A stretch of DNA of 64,000 nucleotides. Source: Artemia franciscana (taxonomy: Eukaryota; Arthropoda; Branchiopoda; Anostraca; Artemiidae). The translations under genes were made by a program, and so were the position numbers. This document shows, piece by piece, positions 36,760 through 47,904 of the stretch (position 1 is its first letter; each line of letters starts with the position of its first letter). The stretch covers positions 34,065,411 to 34,129,410 of the forward strand of contig NC_088883.1 in assembly GCF_032884065.1 (NCBI RefSeq), written 5' to 3'. The notes below the pieces were generated by a model. It made no database searches and was not told the origin of the DNA. It saw only the letters and a program-made list of their open reading frames with translations.

Positions 36760-37655
36760 GTTTATTTTTCATTGTTTTCTTACAGTGATGCTAGAGAATC
36801 CTGCGCCCTTTTCATTGAATTTTTATTCCCCCATGACAGATTCCTCCAAGGAAAGATCCTCCAACATAGCCCCCTCTCCTCAGCCCCACCCCCAAACAAA
36901 ATAAAATCCCCCTGAAAACGTCTGTACACTTCCCAATAACCATTACTATATCTAAACACTGGTCAAAGTTTGTAACTTGCAGCCCCTCCCCCAGGGATTG
37001 TGGGGGAATAAGTCATCCCCAAAGACATAGTTATTATGGTTTTCGACTATGCTGAACAAAATGGATATCTCAAAATTTTAATCCGTTGACTTTTGGAAAA
37101 AAATGAGCGTGGGAGGGGGCCTAGATGCCCTCCAATTTCTTTGGTCACTTAAAAAGGGCACTAGAACTTTTCATTTCCGTCAGAATGAGCCCTCTTGCGA
37201 CATTCTAGGACCACTTGGTCGATGCGATGACCCCTGGGGAAAAGAAAAAAAAAACAAAAAAACAAAAAAACAAAAAAACAAATAAACACGCACCCGTGAT
37301 TTGTCTTCTGGCAAAAAATACAAAATTCCACATTTTTGTAGATAGGAGCTTGAAACTGCTACAGTAGGGTTCTCTGATACGCTGAATCTGATGGTGTGAT
37401 TTTCGTTAAGATCCTAAGACTTTTAGGGGGTGTTTCCCCCTATTTTCCTAAATAAGGCAAATTTTCTCAGGCTCGTAACTTTTGATGGGTAAGACTAAAC
37501 TTGATGAAACTTATATATTTAAAATCAGCATTAATATGCGATTCTTTTGATGTAGCTATTGATATCAAACTTCAATTTTTTAGAGTTTTGGTTACTATTG
37601 AGCCGGGTCGCTCCTTACTACAGTTCGTTACCACGAACTGTTTGATTCGGTTTAT
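36760..37655 (+). repeat. Composite repeat arm ending in a hairpin terminus
   Basis: Sequence following the palindromes, repeated at 61740-62585 in the same orientation and at 50400-51190 inverted. Order: ATGCTAGA.AATCCTGC, CAAAGTTTGTAACTTGCA, an inverted array unit (GGCCTAGATGCCCTCCAATT), TTGTCTTCTGGCAAAAAAT, CTGAATCTGATGGTGTGATT, TTTGGTTACTATTGAGC. It ends GTCGCTCCTTAC (37607-37618) and the hairpin CAGTTCGTTACCACGAACTG (37621-37640). Probably one end of an undefined non-autonomous element. Confidence 0.75.
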
Positions 37656-38180
37656 TCTTTTGCACCACTTTCCAGACCTAGAATCCAACAAATGAGATAT
37701 TTCCATTTGATATAATACTGCAGCTGCCTGGCGATTCATTCCTCTGATTTCATTTTTCAGGATAGCCACTTCTTTGCGTTTTTTTCCTGAAAATTCGTTT
37801 CATTTTCCTGCTTAGTGCTTTCATTTCTTTTGTTATGTATCAACGATATGCTGAAAAACGTTTGTTAACTTTTTCACGGAAATTTAAAAGGTACATGCCG
37901 AGAAACTTTTCTTGAAAGCAATGACCGTTTCATAAGCATTAGCCGTGGAATTTATGGCGTCCCAGTTTTCAATCGTGAGCCAATTACCAAAACCAAACAA
38001 TTAGCCATTCGTGATTGGCCAACTCGTAGCTGTTTCTGTATTACACGAAACCCTGACTTTGCTTGTAGGGTGTAGCTAAAGGGTGAAGTAGTAGCTTCCT
38101 CCTATTGGTCGGTCTGGTGAGGGTTTCCTATGAAAACAAAACTGGAAACATGAAAACAAAACAGAAATATGAGAAAAAAA

Positions 38181-38443
38181 GTGGAGAAAGCATTAAAGCA
38201 TGAACTAAGGAGGTGTGAAGTGGAGGCCATGGACAAATCGCCGAGGATCTGGAAGATGCAGCTAGACCTCATATTAGTAAAATATTGTACTTGCATGTTA
38301 ATAAATTGAGAGAGAGTAGTAATCAATCTGGACTTGTCCCAGTTAAAGATAAGAACGGGGCCACAATGAATAATAAGGAAAGAGTTAAAGAGAGATGGGG
38401 AGAACGTTTTGAGAATTTGTTAATCCGAGATAGATATGCATAA
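38181..38443 (+). pseudogene. Non-LTR retrotransposon fragment (EN-RT linker)
   Basis: Reads VEKALKHELRRCEVEAMDK, then after a 1-base frameshift EDLEDAA...SKILYLHVNKLRESS, SGLVPVKDKNGATM and VKERWGERFENLL. This is the linker ahead of the RT domain in RTE-like elements. It is truncated on both sides and dead. Confidence 0.7.
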
Positions 38444-38449
38444 TCTTCG

Positions 38450-39160
38450 ATAACTTATTTTTAACCTCAGAGTCACCATATTTGAGAGCCTCATTTATCT
38501 GACATGGTATTTTACCTGAAATGGCAACTAAGAAATGTTAGTAGTCATGCGGGCCAGGGCCGTTTCCCCTTTTGTTGCTGGGCAGTTAACTAACTGTATT
38601 AGACCAAACCCTGCTTGAAAGACTCTAGTCGTAGTTCGCTAGCATTACCAAGCAGGGATATACCATCCGTTAGGTTTTACTTTGCACGTAGTCAGCCCTT
38701 CATTGGAGTTTTTCCCGGAAATATTTTTGAGAGCTGACATCTTGTCCTGGCGAATAATGAAAAACACAAACAGCAATAGAATTATAGATGGAGGGTAGGC
38801 GTTAGGGCTTGGTGAACACCCAAAAAAATCTCGTCATAACCATCGAGCTTATATACCTCTACCTTAAAAGCCGAAAATTTCTTATTACTATAAGCTGTGG
38901 ATCTCCTCCTTTCTTCAAAGCGAGAGGTCATCTGGTCATAGCTTTATCATTTGTTATAATCGGACAAACTGAGTAGACCCAGATTTTGCCTTTTGGACTT
39001 ATGTTAATGCAACTATTGAAACCCCGAGTACTTGAGCTAAATTCTCAAGCTCAATAATCTTATCCTTATTTAAACTCTCCGCATTACTATACAATAAACT
39101 TGGCAGATCAACAAGAGCTAAGAGCTCATATGGCACTTGTGACGAGGAAAGAAGAGCTAA
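38450..39160. other. Intergenic, nothing recognised
   Basis: No gene or known repeat. Short words AGAGCTAAGAGC/CAAGAGCTCA repeat near 39110-39190 as the next array begins. Confidence 0.4.
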
Positions 39161-39189
39161 GAGCCAAGAGCTCACATGGTATGAGCTCT

Positions 39190-40890
39190 AACAAAATTCT
39201 AAAAATCAATAGACTGATTTAAAAGGAAAATCAGAGGCTTAATGCCGGTCAGGATTTAAAATAAGAGCTCTGAATCACGATACCCTTCTAAATATCAAAA
39301 TTCATTAAGATCCGATCACCCACTCGTAAATTATAAATACCTAATTATTTCTAATTTTTCCTCTCCCTTTAGCCCCTCAGATGATCGAATCTGGGAAAAC
39401 GACTTTATCAAGTCAATTTGTGCAGCTCCCTGACACGCCTACCAATTTTTATCGTCCTAGCACGTCCAGAAGGACCAAACTCATCAAATCACTGAACCCC
39501 TCCCCCACAGAGAGCGAATCCAGTAGGCCTACGGTTACGTCAATCACATATCAAGGACATTTGCTTATTCTATCCACCAAGCTTCATCCCGATTCCTCCA
39601 CTCCAAGTGTTTTCCAAGATTTCCCCCTCCAACTTCCCCCCAATGTCTAAAGATCTGGTCGGGATTTGAAATGAGAGCTCTGAGACATGAATTTCTTCTA
39701 AATATGAAATTTCATTAAGATCCGATCACCTATTCGTAAGATAAACATACCCCAATTTCACGTTTTCCAAGAATTCCGGTTTCCCCCCAATGTCACAGGA
39801 TCTGGTCGGAACTTAAAATTAGAGCTTAAAGCACAAGATCCTTCTAAATATCCAATTTCATTAAGATCTGGTCACCCTTTTGTAAGTTACAAATACCTCA
39901 ATTTTCAAAATTACCCCCCCCCCCCCAACTCCACCAAAGAGAGCAGATCCGGTCCGGTTATGTCAGTCACGTATCTTAGACAGGTTTTTATTCTTCCCAT
40001 CTAGTTTCATCCTGGCCTCTCCGCTTTAAGTATTTTCTCAGATTTTCGGTTCCCCCCAACTGCCCCCCCCCCAATGACGCTGGATCCGGTTGAGATTTAA
40101 AATAAGAGATCTGAGTTACGAGGTCCTTCTAAATATAATGTTTCATGAAGATCCGATCACTCCTTCGTAAGTTAAAAATACGTCATTTTTTCTAATTTTT
40201 CAGAATTACCCCCCCCCCCAATAGAGCAGATCCGTTCCAATTATGTAAATCACGTATTTAAGACTTCTGCTTATTTTCCCCACCAAGTTTCATCCCGATC
40301 CCTCCAATCCAAGCGTTTTCCATGATTTTAGGTTCCCCCACCCCAAACTCCCCCCATTGTCACCAGATCCGGTCGGGATTCAAAATTAAAGCTTTAAGAT
40401 ACGATATCCATCTAAATATCAAATTTCATTGAGATCCGATCACCCGTTCGCAAGTTAAAAATACCTCATTTTTTCTAATTTCTCAGAATCAACCCCCCCC
40501 CCCCCAACTACCCCAAAGAGAGCGGATCCGTTCCGGTTATTGCAATCATGTATCTAGGACTTGTGCTTATTTTCCCCACCAAGTTTCATTCCGATCCCTC
40601 CACTCTAAGTGTTTTCCAAAATTTTAGGTTTCCCCCTCCCAACTCCCCCCCCCCCAATGTCACCAGATCTGGATTTAAAATAACAGCTCTGAGACGCAAT
40701 ATCCTTCCAAACATCAAATGTCATAAGACCTGATCAACCGTTCGTAAGTTAAAAATACTTCAATTTTTCTTTTTTTTTCCGAATTAACGGCCCCCCCCAC
40801 TCCTCTTCCCCCCAGATGGTCAAATCGGGAAAAAGACTATTTCCAATTTAATCTGATCCGGTCCCTGATACGCCTGCCAAACTTCATCGT
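39190..40890 (+). repeat. Tandem array, ~285-bp unit
   Basis: The mark AAGATCCGATCACC recurs at about 39307, 39718, 39864, 40147, 40431 and 40725; the last spacings are 283, 284 and 294 bp. Other unit words: CCTTCTAAATAT.AAATTTCATT, TTCGTAAGTTAAAAATAC, a C-run of 9-14 bases, AGAGAGCGGATCCG and AAGTTTCATCCCGATCCCTC. Inverted pieces occur at 51740-52015 and 53340-53510. Open frames across it are not coding-like. Confidence 0.8.
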
Positions 40891-40989
40891 CCTAGCTTAC
40901 CTGGAAGTGCCTAAAGTAGCAAAACCGGAACCGACAGACAGACCGACAGACTTTGCGATTGCTATATGTCATTTGGTTAATACCAAGTG

Positions 40990-41755
40990 CCATAAAAATG
41001 TCAAGAGAGTTTCTTGGTGTTCAAACGATTCCGTAAGATGAGACTCTTCTAATGGTGAAAACCTGCTACAACGTGTGACAGCATGGCTTATAGTTGAAAC
41101 ACAAGAGGCCGATATTTTAGGAAGGATAAATCTAGGGATTGGGGAGAGTCAGCGGAAAGGAAGAAAGTTGGAGAGCTCCAAGGGGAATTGGAGAGATACG
41201 CTGAGCCTTTCAGAACCATGACCATGATCCTTTATCCAGTAACGTGATGTTGGCATTGAAAAAGCTCCCTCGTCTCGTCAAGTTTTTTGGCACCGGCTCA
41301 GGTCTGGAATTATTGCTATGGGCAAGGGACTAAGATTAGCAGGCTGCTATCTTGACTTTAGATTCCTTGGTCCCAGAATTTAAAATAATCCATTGCAACT
41401 TTATAGAAAGCGAGACGGTCTCTATTGCTTTCCTAAGGTACCGGAATTAGCAAGCAGCTAGTCGGACTTTCGATTCTTTCGGGAATTTTGGACTTTCGAC
41501 GTTCAATTTTCATTCTGACTTGCTATTGGTCAATAACAAGGACAGAAACGTAAGTTGCCTAGGCAACGAGATCAGCAAACTATTATTCTGGTTTTATATA
41601 AAACAGAACAAAGCAGGAACTGAATCGCTTAGCTTAAAATTAACGATTCATTGAATATTATTAATTATGTATCATGCATGTTTTATTATATAAGAAAACA
41701 TCCAATACTTTTAAATCATTCAATTAAAAAAAAATTAATCATTCAGGAATTTATA
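40990..41755. other. Intergenic, nothing recognised
   Basis: The left part (to about 40990, ACCGACAGACAGACCGACAG) is the tail of the array. The remainder shows no gene or family I recognise. Confidence 0.4.
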
Positions 41756-41760
41756 GAAAG

Positions 41761-41976
41761 GAACTTGGTTTAGTAAAATCCTATTTAAGTAGAAGTTCAA
41801 GACCATTTGTGTCAGCCTAATTCTCCGGCAATATTGGTGTGCCTCAGGCATCTATACTAGGACCATTTTCATTTTTAAATTTTCTTATAAATGTTATCCC
41901 TAGTTCTTTAGCTTACATGGATAGCCTAGCAGCTATATTTGCGGATAATACATATACAGCCACCTACAAAGAGTAA
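41761..41976 (+). pseudogene. CR1/Jockey-like reverse transcriptase fragment
   Basis: 72 codons in one frame with one internal stop: LVKSYLSRSSRPFVSA, stop, FSGNIGVPQASILGPFSF then LNFLINVIPSSLA, and IFADNTYTA. These are RT motifs 4 and 5, GVPQGSILGPLLF and FADDT. The second catalytic aspartate is Asn here (FADN). Different clade from the RTE- and R1-like copies in this window. Confidence 0.8.
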
Positions 41977-41978
41977 AA

Positions 41979-42139
41979 TGACGGTTTTAGTAGGGGAAGG
42001 GAGTACTTGCCCTGGGGGGAAAATTTCAAATAAATAACCTAACGGTTATAAATTCGCCCTGAAAACTATATGAGATACAGAAGAAGGGGCGCTAATCAAG
42101 TTTTTATCCCGGGAGCAACAGGGGCCCAAACCACCACTG
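41979..42139 (+). mobile_element. hAT-like MITE, internally deleted
   Basis: GACGGTTTTAGTAGGGG at the left, CTTGCCCTGGGGGGAAAATT and AATAACCTAACGGTTATAA inside, ATCCCGGGAGCAACAGGGGC and CACCACTG at the right. The AT-rich middle of the family is missing. It abuts the stop codon of the RT fragment. Confidence 0.6.
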
Positions 42140-42736
42140 CCCAAAAAAGAAAATCGCCGTTTTTTGGACTGGTGTAATTTGTTAGGCTTACCAAACACCT
42201 AATTGGTTTACAACATCTTAAAACTGTATATCAACATAGGTTTTTCTATCTAACTATTTTATTAAGCAATAATTTAGACAAAATTATACAAATTAAATAC
42301 AAAATAAAATCTTAGTCGAAATTCATTTTCAAACAAGATTAAACCTAGTTAAAAAAAAAACAAACAAAAAAAACGTAAATACTCATGGTTGCCACAGTAG
42401 ATCTGCGAAAATTCAGAAGAAGGTATGCAATCTTTTTTTTTCGAACTTCGTTAGAAGGCCCTGCATCCTCCACACAAAAAAAGAGATCTATTGATGAAGT
42501 ACTTCGTGTTGTTTCACTTTTATAAATCAATACGGAAATATAACTAAACCTAGCTCCACTACCAAAAGACCAACAAAGAAAAAAAAAATTATAAATACTC
42601 ATACTCGCCAAAATTCAAAAGATACTTTTTATTTAACTTAAAAAAAAGAAAAAGTTAGACACTGTATAACTTTTTTTTTGGAACACTTCAATGCATGTGA
42701 ATGCTTTTCTATCACTAGAGGACCAAAGAGTGTGGG

Positions 42737-43010
42737 TAAAGCATAAGAATGGAAACTGGCACTAGTGCCGGTAAAAAAAACCATCAACGTCATCTAGCTC
42801 TTGGCGATACTTGACATTTTTTCAAGCTTTGTAATCGTTTTTCTGTCAAGAATAGAGATAAAAAACTAATTGCTTCACTAATTTTATCAACTACATAAAT
42901 TAAATATTCTTATTATTACCGTCAAAAAGGACAAGTGTCGCCAAACACTAAATGGCTTTGATGGTCTTTTTCTATAATGAATAGTGCCAGCTCCCACTCT
43001 AAGAAGTTAA
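42737..43010. mobile_element. MITE of the GGGTAACTTATAA family, copy
   Basis: GGAAACTGGCACTAGTGCCG at the left, ACATTTTTTCAAGCTTTGTAATCG inside, GTGTCGCCAAACACTAAATG and GTGCCAGCTCCCACTCT at the right. This is the same order as 44429-44702. Confidence 0.65.
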
Positions 43011-43176
43011 TCAACCTCATTGAAGAGGACAGCGAAATCCTCGAATCTGTATTTTTATTCGTCGAAATTGCTACAATGATTTTCTGGATAACTGGGTTTA
43101 AAAACATTTTTTCTCCCGCATAATTTGCTGAAATACAAAAACGCCGTTTACTATTCACTAATAGGACGTAAAACTA

Positions 43177-43828
43177 CAGGGGGGGGGGGGAGGGGGCTAT
43201 AACAGACCGAAACTTCTGATTTGTTATAAAAACCTTTGTAAAAATACTTTGGTACCAAAAGTGACGCTTTCTTTACTAAAGGGAGGGAGGTACAATCATT
43301 AAGTCCACCTGGACTCAGGTGGGGGGGCAACGAATTGCGAGTTAGCGTATAAATTTATGCAAAATTCACACTCTGTCTTCTCCGAAAAGTTACTAAGACA
43401 AATATCTGTTAGCCTATGAAAAATCACTTTTTAATTATGTTGTGTTTATTAGCATTACTGAGAACACGGTTTCTGCATGTCGATTGCCTTTTACGCTTAA
43501 TTTAATGAACTTTTGCAGTGAGTTGGGGGTACTTTTGTTAATGAGTTTTGTTGTTTAATGTGAGCTTGTTAATATTTCGCGAATTCTAGTTCATTAATAT
43601 GTATTGCATGCGACTTTTACCTCATGTTGCCTCTGCTTCTAATTTGAAAAACATCACGAGATAATAAAATCCACAAATAAATGTCGTCTAGGGTGGACTT
43701 AATGACTGTACCCCCCCTCCCTTTAGTAAAGAAAGCATCACTTTTGGTACCAAAGTATTTTTACAAAGGTTTTTATAAATAAGAAGTTTCGGTCTGTTAT
43801 AGCCCCCCCCCCCCCCCCCCCCCCCCTG
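43177..43828. mobile_element. Foldback element with ~135-bp arms and C/G-run ends
   Basis: Arms about 43177-43311 and 43689-43828 are inverted copies: CTATAACAGACCGAAACTTC, ACAAAGGTTTTTATAA (as complement), TACTTTGGTACCAAAAGTGA, TTTACTAAAGGGAGGG and TTAAGTCCACC. The outer ends are CAGG plus a G-run and a 24-base C-run plus TG. Spacer is about 380 bp, non-coding. No clear target duplication. Confidence 0.75.
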
Positions 43829-44410
43829 TCAAGCCTGTTAGTTTATTTAGACTAAAAATCTCATAGGAGATAAAAAGCAATAAGAACGCTAAAAAGAACT
43901 GAAAATAAAAAAAACTGTAAAACGAGAACGAGAAAAAAAAAGTTATGACACCTAACTAACTAGATTTAGTTTTTAATGCGATGCGTCCGTTCAGAATAAG
44001 ATTGAAGTGACACCATAGATAGTTTTAGTCAAAACCATATCTGACCACAACTTAGTTTAGACCGGCCAAAAAGATGATTCTCTCACGCATTATGATTGGC
44101 TACTATCTTTGAAATTACGGCAGACAATCATGCCATTGGATGGTTTCAATTTTTAGGGAAATATTAAAATCTGATTGGTAGCACTAGGAATACTGGTCAT
44201 CAAACATGGACACAGAAAGAAAATAGAGTATACTATCCGTAACCCCTCCAGGATTTAATATCCCATATTTACCACATGAATAATCGACATTTGATACTTT
44301 ATAGAGGTTACACCCCCCCCCCCGAAACATCCTTGTATAAATTCCTTTCAGGTTTTAGGACAGACTGAATATCGTATTAGTAAAATATAGCGTGAATAAA
44401 ATTTTATACG
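43829..44410. other. Intergenic between MITEs, nothing recognised
   Basis: No gene or repeat seen apart from a C-run at 44311-44322. Confidence 0.4.
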
Positions 44411-44428
44411 CGGAATTAAAGAATTTGG

Positions 44429-44702
44429 GTAACTTATAAAAGTGGAAACTGGCGCTAGTGTCGACAAAAACTACCATTTAGCATCTGGCGACACATATGA
44501 TTTTTTCAAGCTTTGCAATCGTTTTCCTATCAGGAACTGAAATCAGACATTTATTACTAGCCTAATTTTACTAATTACACTGATTAAATATTCTTATTAT
44601 TATACTGCAAGAAAATGTCAAGTGTCGCCAAACACTAGATGGCGTTCATAGTTTTTTTTTTTGCTGACACCAGCGCCAGTTTCCACTCTTATAAGTCACC
44701 CA
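44429..44702. mobile_element. MITE with ~80-bp inverted termini, best copy of its family
   Basis: It starts GGGTAACTTATAAAAGTGG, AAACTGGCGCTAGTGTCG and ends with the inverted GACACCAGCGCCAGTTTCCA, CTCTTATAAGTCACCC. GTGTCGCCA (right) pairs with TGGCGACAC (left). Symmetry may extend to about 44414-44718 (AATTAAAG... and ...CTTTGAATT). No open frame. Other copies: 23183-23625, 42737-43010 and a right end at 52022-52085. It lies just downstream of the - strand gene's poly(A) signal. Confidence 0.8.
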
Positions 44703-44740
44703 TGCTCTTTGAATTAAGCATAAACAGTGGATTTGTTCGT

Positions 44741-44746
44741 TTTATT
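44741..44746 (-). terminator. Poly(A) signal AATAAA of the - strand gene
   Basis: On the minus strand GGCGAATAAAAC lies about 180 bp after the stop codon at 44929. It is the only canonical hexamer I see before the MITE. Confidence 0.55.
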
Positions 44747-44928
44747 CGCCATAGCAGCATTTCACATACACACAGCCCTTCGTCCTTTAAGTTTTAAGAT
44801 TAAATTTTTCTGATATTCAGCACTAGCGCATGAGGTTGAGCCCTATAGGCTACAGCCAAGAAGAACAAAAAAGAAAGGAACAATTTTTTCCTTAAAGAAA
44901 CACAAATTATCACATTTCAAGCTACACT

Positions 44929-45141
44929 TCAAAACTTCAAACCCTTCTCCTTATAGTAGGTAAGTAAGAATGATGGAATATCGCCACTACAGCGATAATG
45001 AACAATTTCAGCCAGAAATAGCAATTCATTTCCAATTTTCATATCAAAACTATTTTTAATCACCAGCTCCCGCGCATCTTCAAGAACCTCTTCACATTTG
45101 GGAGATGCAAACTTCCAGAGATCGTCGAACAGACTGAACAT
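44929..45141 (-). CDS. MIF4G-like protein, terminal coding exon
   Basis: Last exon of a - strand gene: 70 residues plus stop TGA. The acceptor is CATTCTAG just above 45141 and the exon begins in phase 0, as the upstream exon at 48485 requires. Residues: SLFDDLWKFASPKCEEVLED, ARELVIKNSFDMKI, GNELLFLAEIVHYRC, then a polar end YYKEKGLKF. The pattern of amphipathic helices, with ...LVI......LLFLAEIVHYR near the end, resembles the final helices of single MIF4G domains such as PAIP1 and MIF4GD (…LLKLVELRS). No other domain is visible. The exon is clearly coding-like (open, spliced, phase-consistent); the family is a tentative inference. Confidence 0.8.
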   Translation of the reverse strand: MFSLFDDLWKFASPKCEEVLEDARELVIKNSFDMKIGNELLFLAEIVHYRCSGDIPSFLLTYYKEKGLKF

Positions 45142-45183
45142 CTAGAATGATATCCATATAAAAGCAAAAGCATAACTGTAACC

Positions 45184-46470
45184 AATAGCGGTTTTAGGGG
45201 GGATTGTATACCACAGGAGTGTAAAGAAATAAAATAAATTCAATGTCAGATTTCAGAAAAACTGTGCGTGCCGCTGCCCCTCCCCCGCCAGGCCTTGAAA
45301 TAATATCGGTGTTAGGGAGGAGGGGCATGGTATACCACAGGAGTGTAAAGACATAGCATAAAATGAATTTAAATTCAGATTTCAGAAAAACTTCGCGGGC
45401 AGCTGCCCCTCCCCCTGCCAGGCCTAGAAATAATAGCGGTTTTAGGGGGAGGGGCATTGTATACCACAGAAGTGCAAAGACATAAAATAAAATGAATTTG
45501 AATTCAGATTTCATGAAAACTGTGCGGGCAGCTGTCCCTCCCCCTGCGAGCTCTAGAAATAATAGCGTTTTAGGAGGATGGGCATTGTATACCACAGGAG
45601 TGTAAAGACATAAAATGCACTTAAATTCAGGCTTCTGAAAAACTGTGCGGGCAGCTGCCCCTCCCCCTGCCAGGCCTAGAAATAATAGCGGTTTTAGGGG
45701 GAGGGGAATTCTATAGCACATATGTAAAACATAAAATAAAATGAATTTGAATTCTAATTTCATGAAAACTGTGCGGGCAGCTGCCCCTCCCCCTGCCAGG
45801 CCTAGAAATAATAGCGGTTTTAGGGGGAGGGGAATTCTATAGCACATATGTAAAACATAAAATAAAATGAATTTGAATTCTAATTTCATGAAAACTGTGC
45901 GGGCAGCTGCCCCTCCCCCTGCCAGGCCTAGAAGTAATAGCGGTTTTAGGGGGGAGGGGCATTGTACACCACAGGAGTGTAAAGACATAAAACGAATTTA
46001 ATGTCAGATTTCAGAAAAAACTGTGCGGGCAGCTGCCCCTCCCCCTGCAAAGTCTACAAATAATAGCGGTTTTAGTGGGGAGGGGCATTGTATACCACAG
46101 GAGTGTAAAGATATAAATAAAATGCATTTCAATTCAGATTTCAGACAAACTGTGCGGACAGCTGCCCCTCCCCCTGCCAGGCCTAGAAATAATAGCGGTT
46201 TTAGGGGGGAGGGGCATTGTATAACAAAGGAGTATAAAGATATGAAATGAATTTAAATTCAGATTTCAGAAAAAAAAACTGTGCGGGCAGCTGCCCCTCC
46301 ACCTGCAAGGCTTAGAAATCATAGCAGTTTTAGGGGAGGGGCATTGTATACCACAAGAGTGTAAAGACGTAAAATAAAATGAATTTAAATTCAGATTTCA
46401 GAAAAACTGTGCGGGCAGCTGCCCCTCCACCTGCCAGGCCTAGAAACAAAAGCGGTTTTAGGCCATACGC
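45184..46470. repeat. Tandem array, ~10 units of ~127 bp
   Basis: The mark AATAATAGCGGTTTTAGGGG recurs about every 125-131 bp (45184, 45302, 45431, 45562, 45687, 45812, 45942, 46070, 46193, 46322, 46450). Unit words: GCATTGTATACCACAGGAGT, GTAAAGACATAAAATAAAAT, CAGATTTCAGAAAAACTGTG, CGGGCAGCTGCCCCTCCCCC and GCCAGGCCTAGAAA. Two successive units (from about 45706 and 45831) are nearly identical, so expansion is recent. The unit is close to 126 bp, 42 codons, so long open frames arise by chance on both strands. Confidence 0.9.
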
Positions 46471-46916
46471 AGAAGTAGAACTACCACAAGCAGAACTAGC
46501 GGTAATTTTCCTAAAACCCTCGAGAAGCTACATCCTCGATTGCGATTTACTGAAAACACCTGTATGTTGGGCAGCATGATTTTTAATTCGTTATGGCATC
46601 AACAGCAGCCCGACAAAAAAACAATATAACAAGGCCGATGAAGATTCACATACTAGATTTTTGCTACCGCCCTCTCAAACCCTCAGAACGTCTTGAACGT
46701 CCTGAGTATTACGTACGTTTTATTGAAATCAACATTTTTCTGAACAGTGTGATCTTATTTGTCAAAATATCAACAGCAAAAAAAAGGAAAAAAAAAAAAA
46801 AAAAAAAAACAAACAGAAAATTACCATAATGATCAATGGTAGAACCAAAGCGGTTTCAATCCGTAAAACCAAAACCAAATGAAAACTGAATGAAAACCAA
46901 CAACACAAGTAGAAGC

Positions 46917-47045
46917 AGTAGCAGTTTTAGGCCTCAAGATCTGTGGGGAGATATACCAAAGGAGTATAAAAACATAAAAAAAGGAGTATAATGTCAGAAA
47001 AACTGGAGGGGAGGGGAGATGCCTCCCTGCCCAGGCCTATAACCA
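46917..47045. repeat. Stray unit of the ~127-bp array
   Basis: AGCAGTTTTAGGCCTCAAG, ATATACCAAAGGAGTATAAA, TGTCAGAAAAACTGG and GCCCAGGCCTATAA keep the order of the array unit, strongly diverged. Confidence 0.6.
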
Positions 47046-47904
47046 CCACTGACTGGAACACAAACCAAGAATAATTACTGTCCTATGATTCTGTGGTAAA
47101 AAATGCGCTTTAATCTAATTAGCTTATGCTTATTATGCTTTTAATTTAGTTACAATTCCATTATTCTGCGCCATCTTGAAAGATAAAACACATGCCTTCA
47201 ATAGATCAAATAAACAACATTACAAAATAACAAATAAATATCTCGTTTGCAACTCAACGAGATAACAAAGAAAAAAGACTAAACAGTGAGAGAGAATAAA
47301 ATCTATCAAAAAGCAAGGTGTAATAGAGAATGTTAAAAATAAAAAAGAATGTAAAATAAAAAAATAAAAGGAATAAAATTCACATACAGCCAAAAGTAAA
47401 ATCAAAGTAAAACCGGAAGTGCAACTGCAATATGTAGTAAAACTAGAGAGAATAAGAGAGATTACTTTCTTACTATTCTGATGTAAAATTTGTGCTTTGA
47501 ATCCACTGGCTTATCTCAAGACACATTTTCGCAAGCCAATCACATTACTCATAAGCGGAATGGAATTTTTTGTGAGATAAATAAGCCAACCTTTTCAAAA
47601 TCTGATTGGTTCATTCAGATAACATTAAGGCGATACAAAATTTCAGAGATGGTCCACCAGAATGAACGTCTAGAACAAAACCTATGCGTAAAAATTTTGA
47701 ACACCTTTTTCATCTTTTTTATCAGAGAAAAAAACATTCCTTGAACGAGTCAATTTTACTTGAACAAATATGTTTAATCGGATTTCACGTATGCATGTGT
47801 GTTTATAAAGATGCACAATGTAGCATAAAGAAAAAACAAGCAGAAAAGATTTTAACTGAGATTTAATTGGATTTAAATCTATATAATGCCTATATAATGT
47901 GTGC

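Noticed and set aside
37607..37655. Classical Helitron 3' end
   Set aside because: A hairpin is present but no CTAG/CTRR follows it in any of the copies, and no TC start was found. Left as an open question.
45194..45988. 264-codon minus-strand open frame
   Set aside because: Produced by the ~127-bp tandem array whose unit is near a multiple of three; no start context or domain. Reported as a repeat instead.
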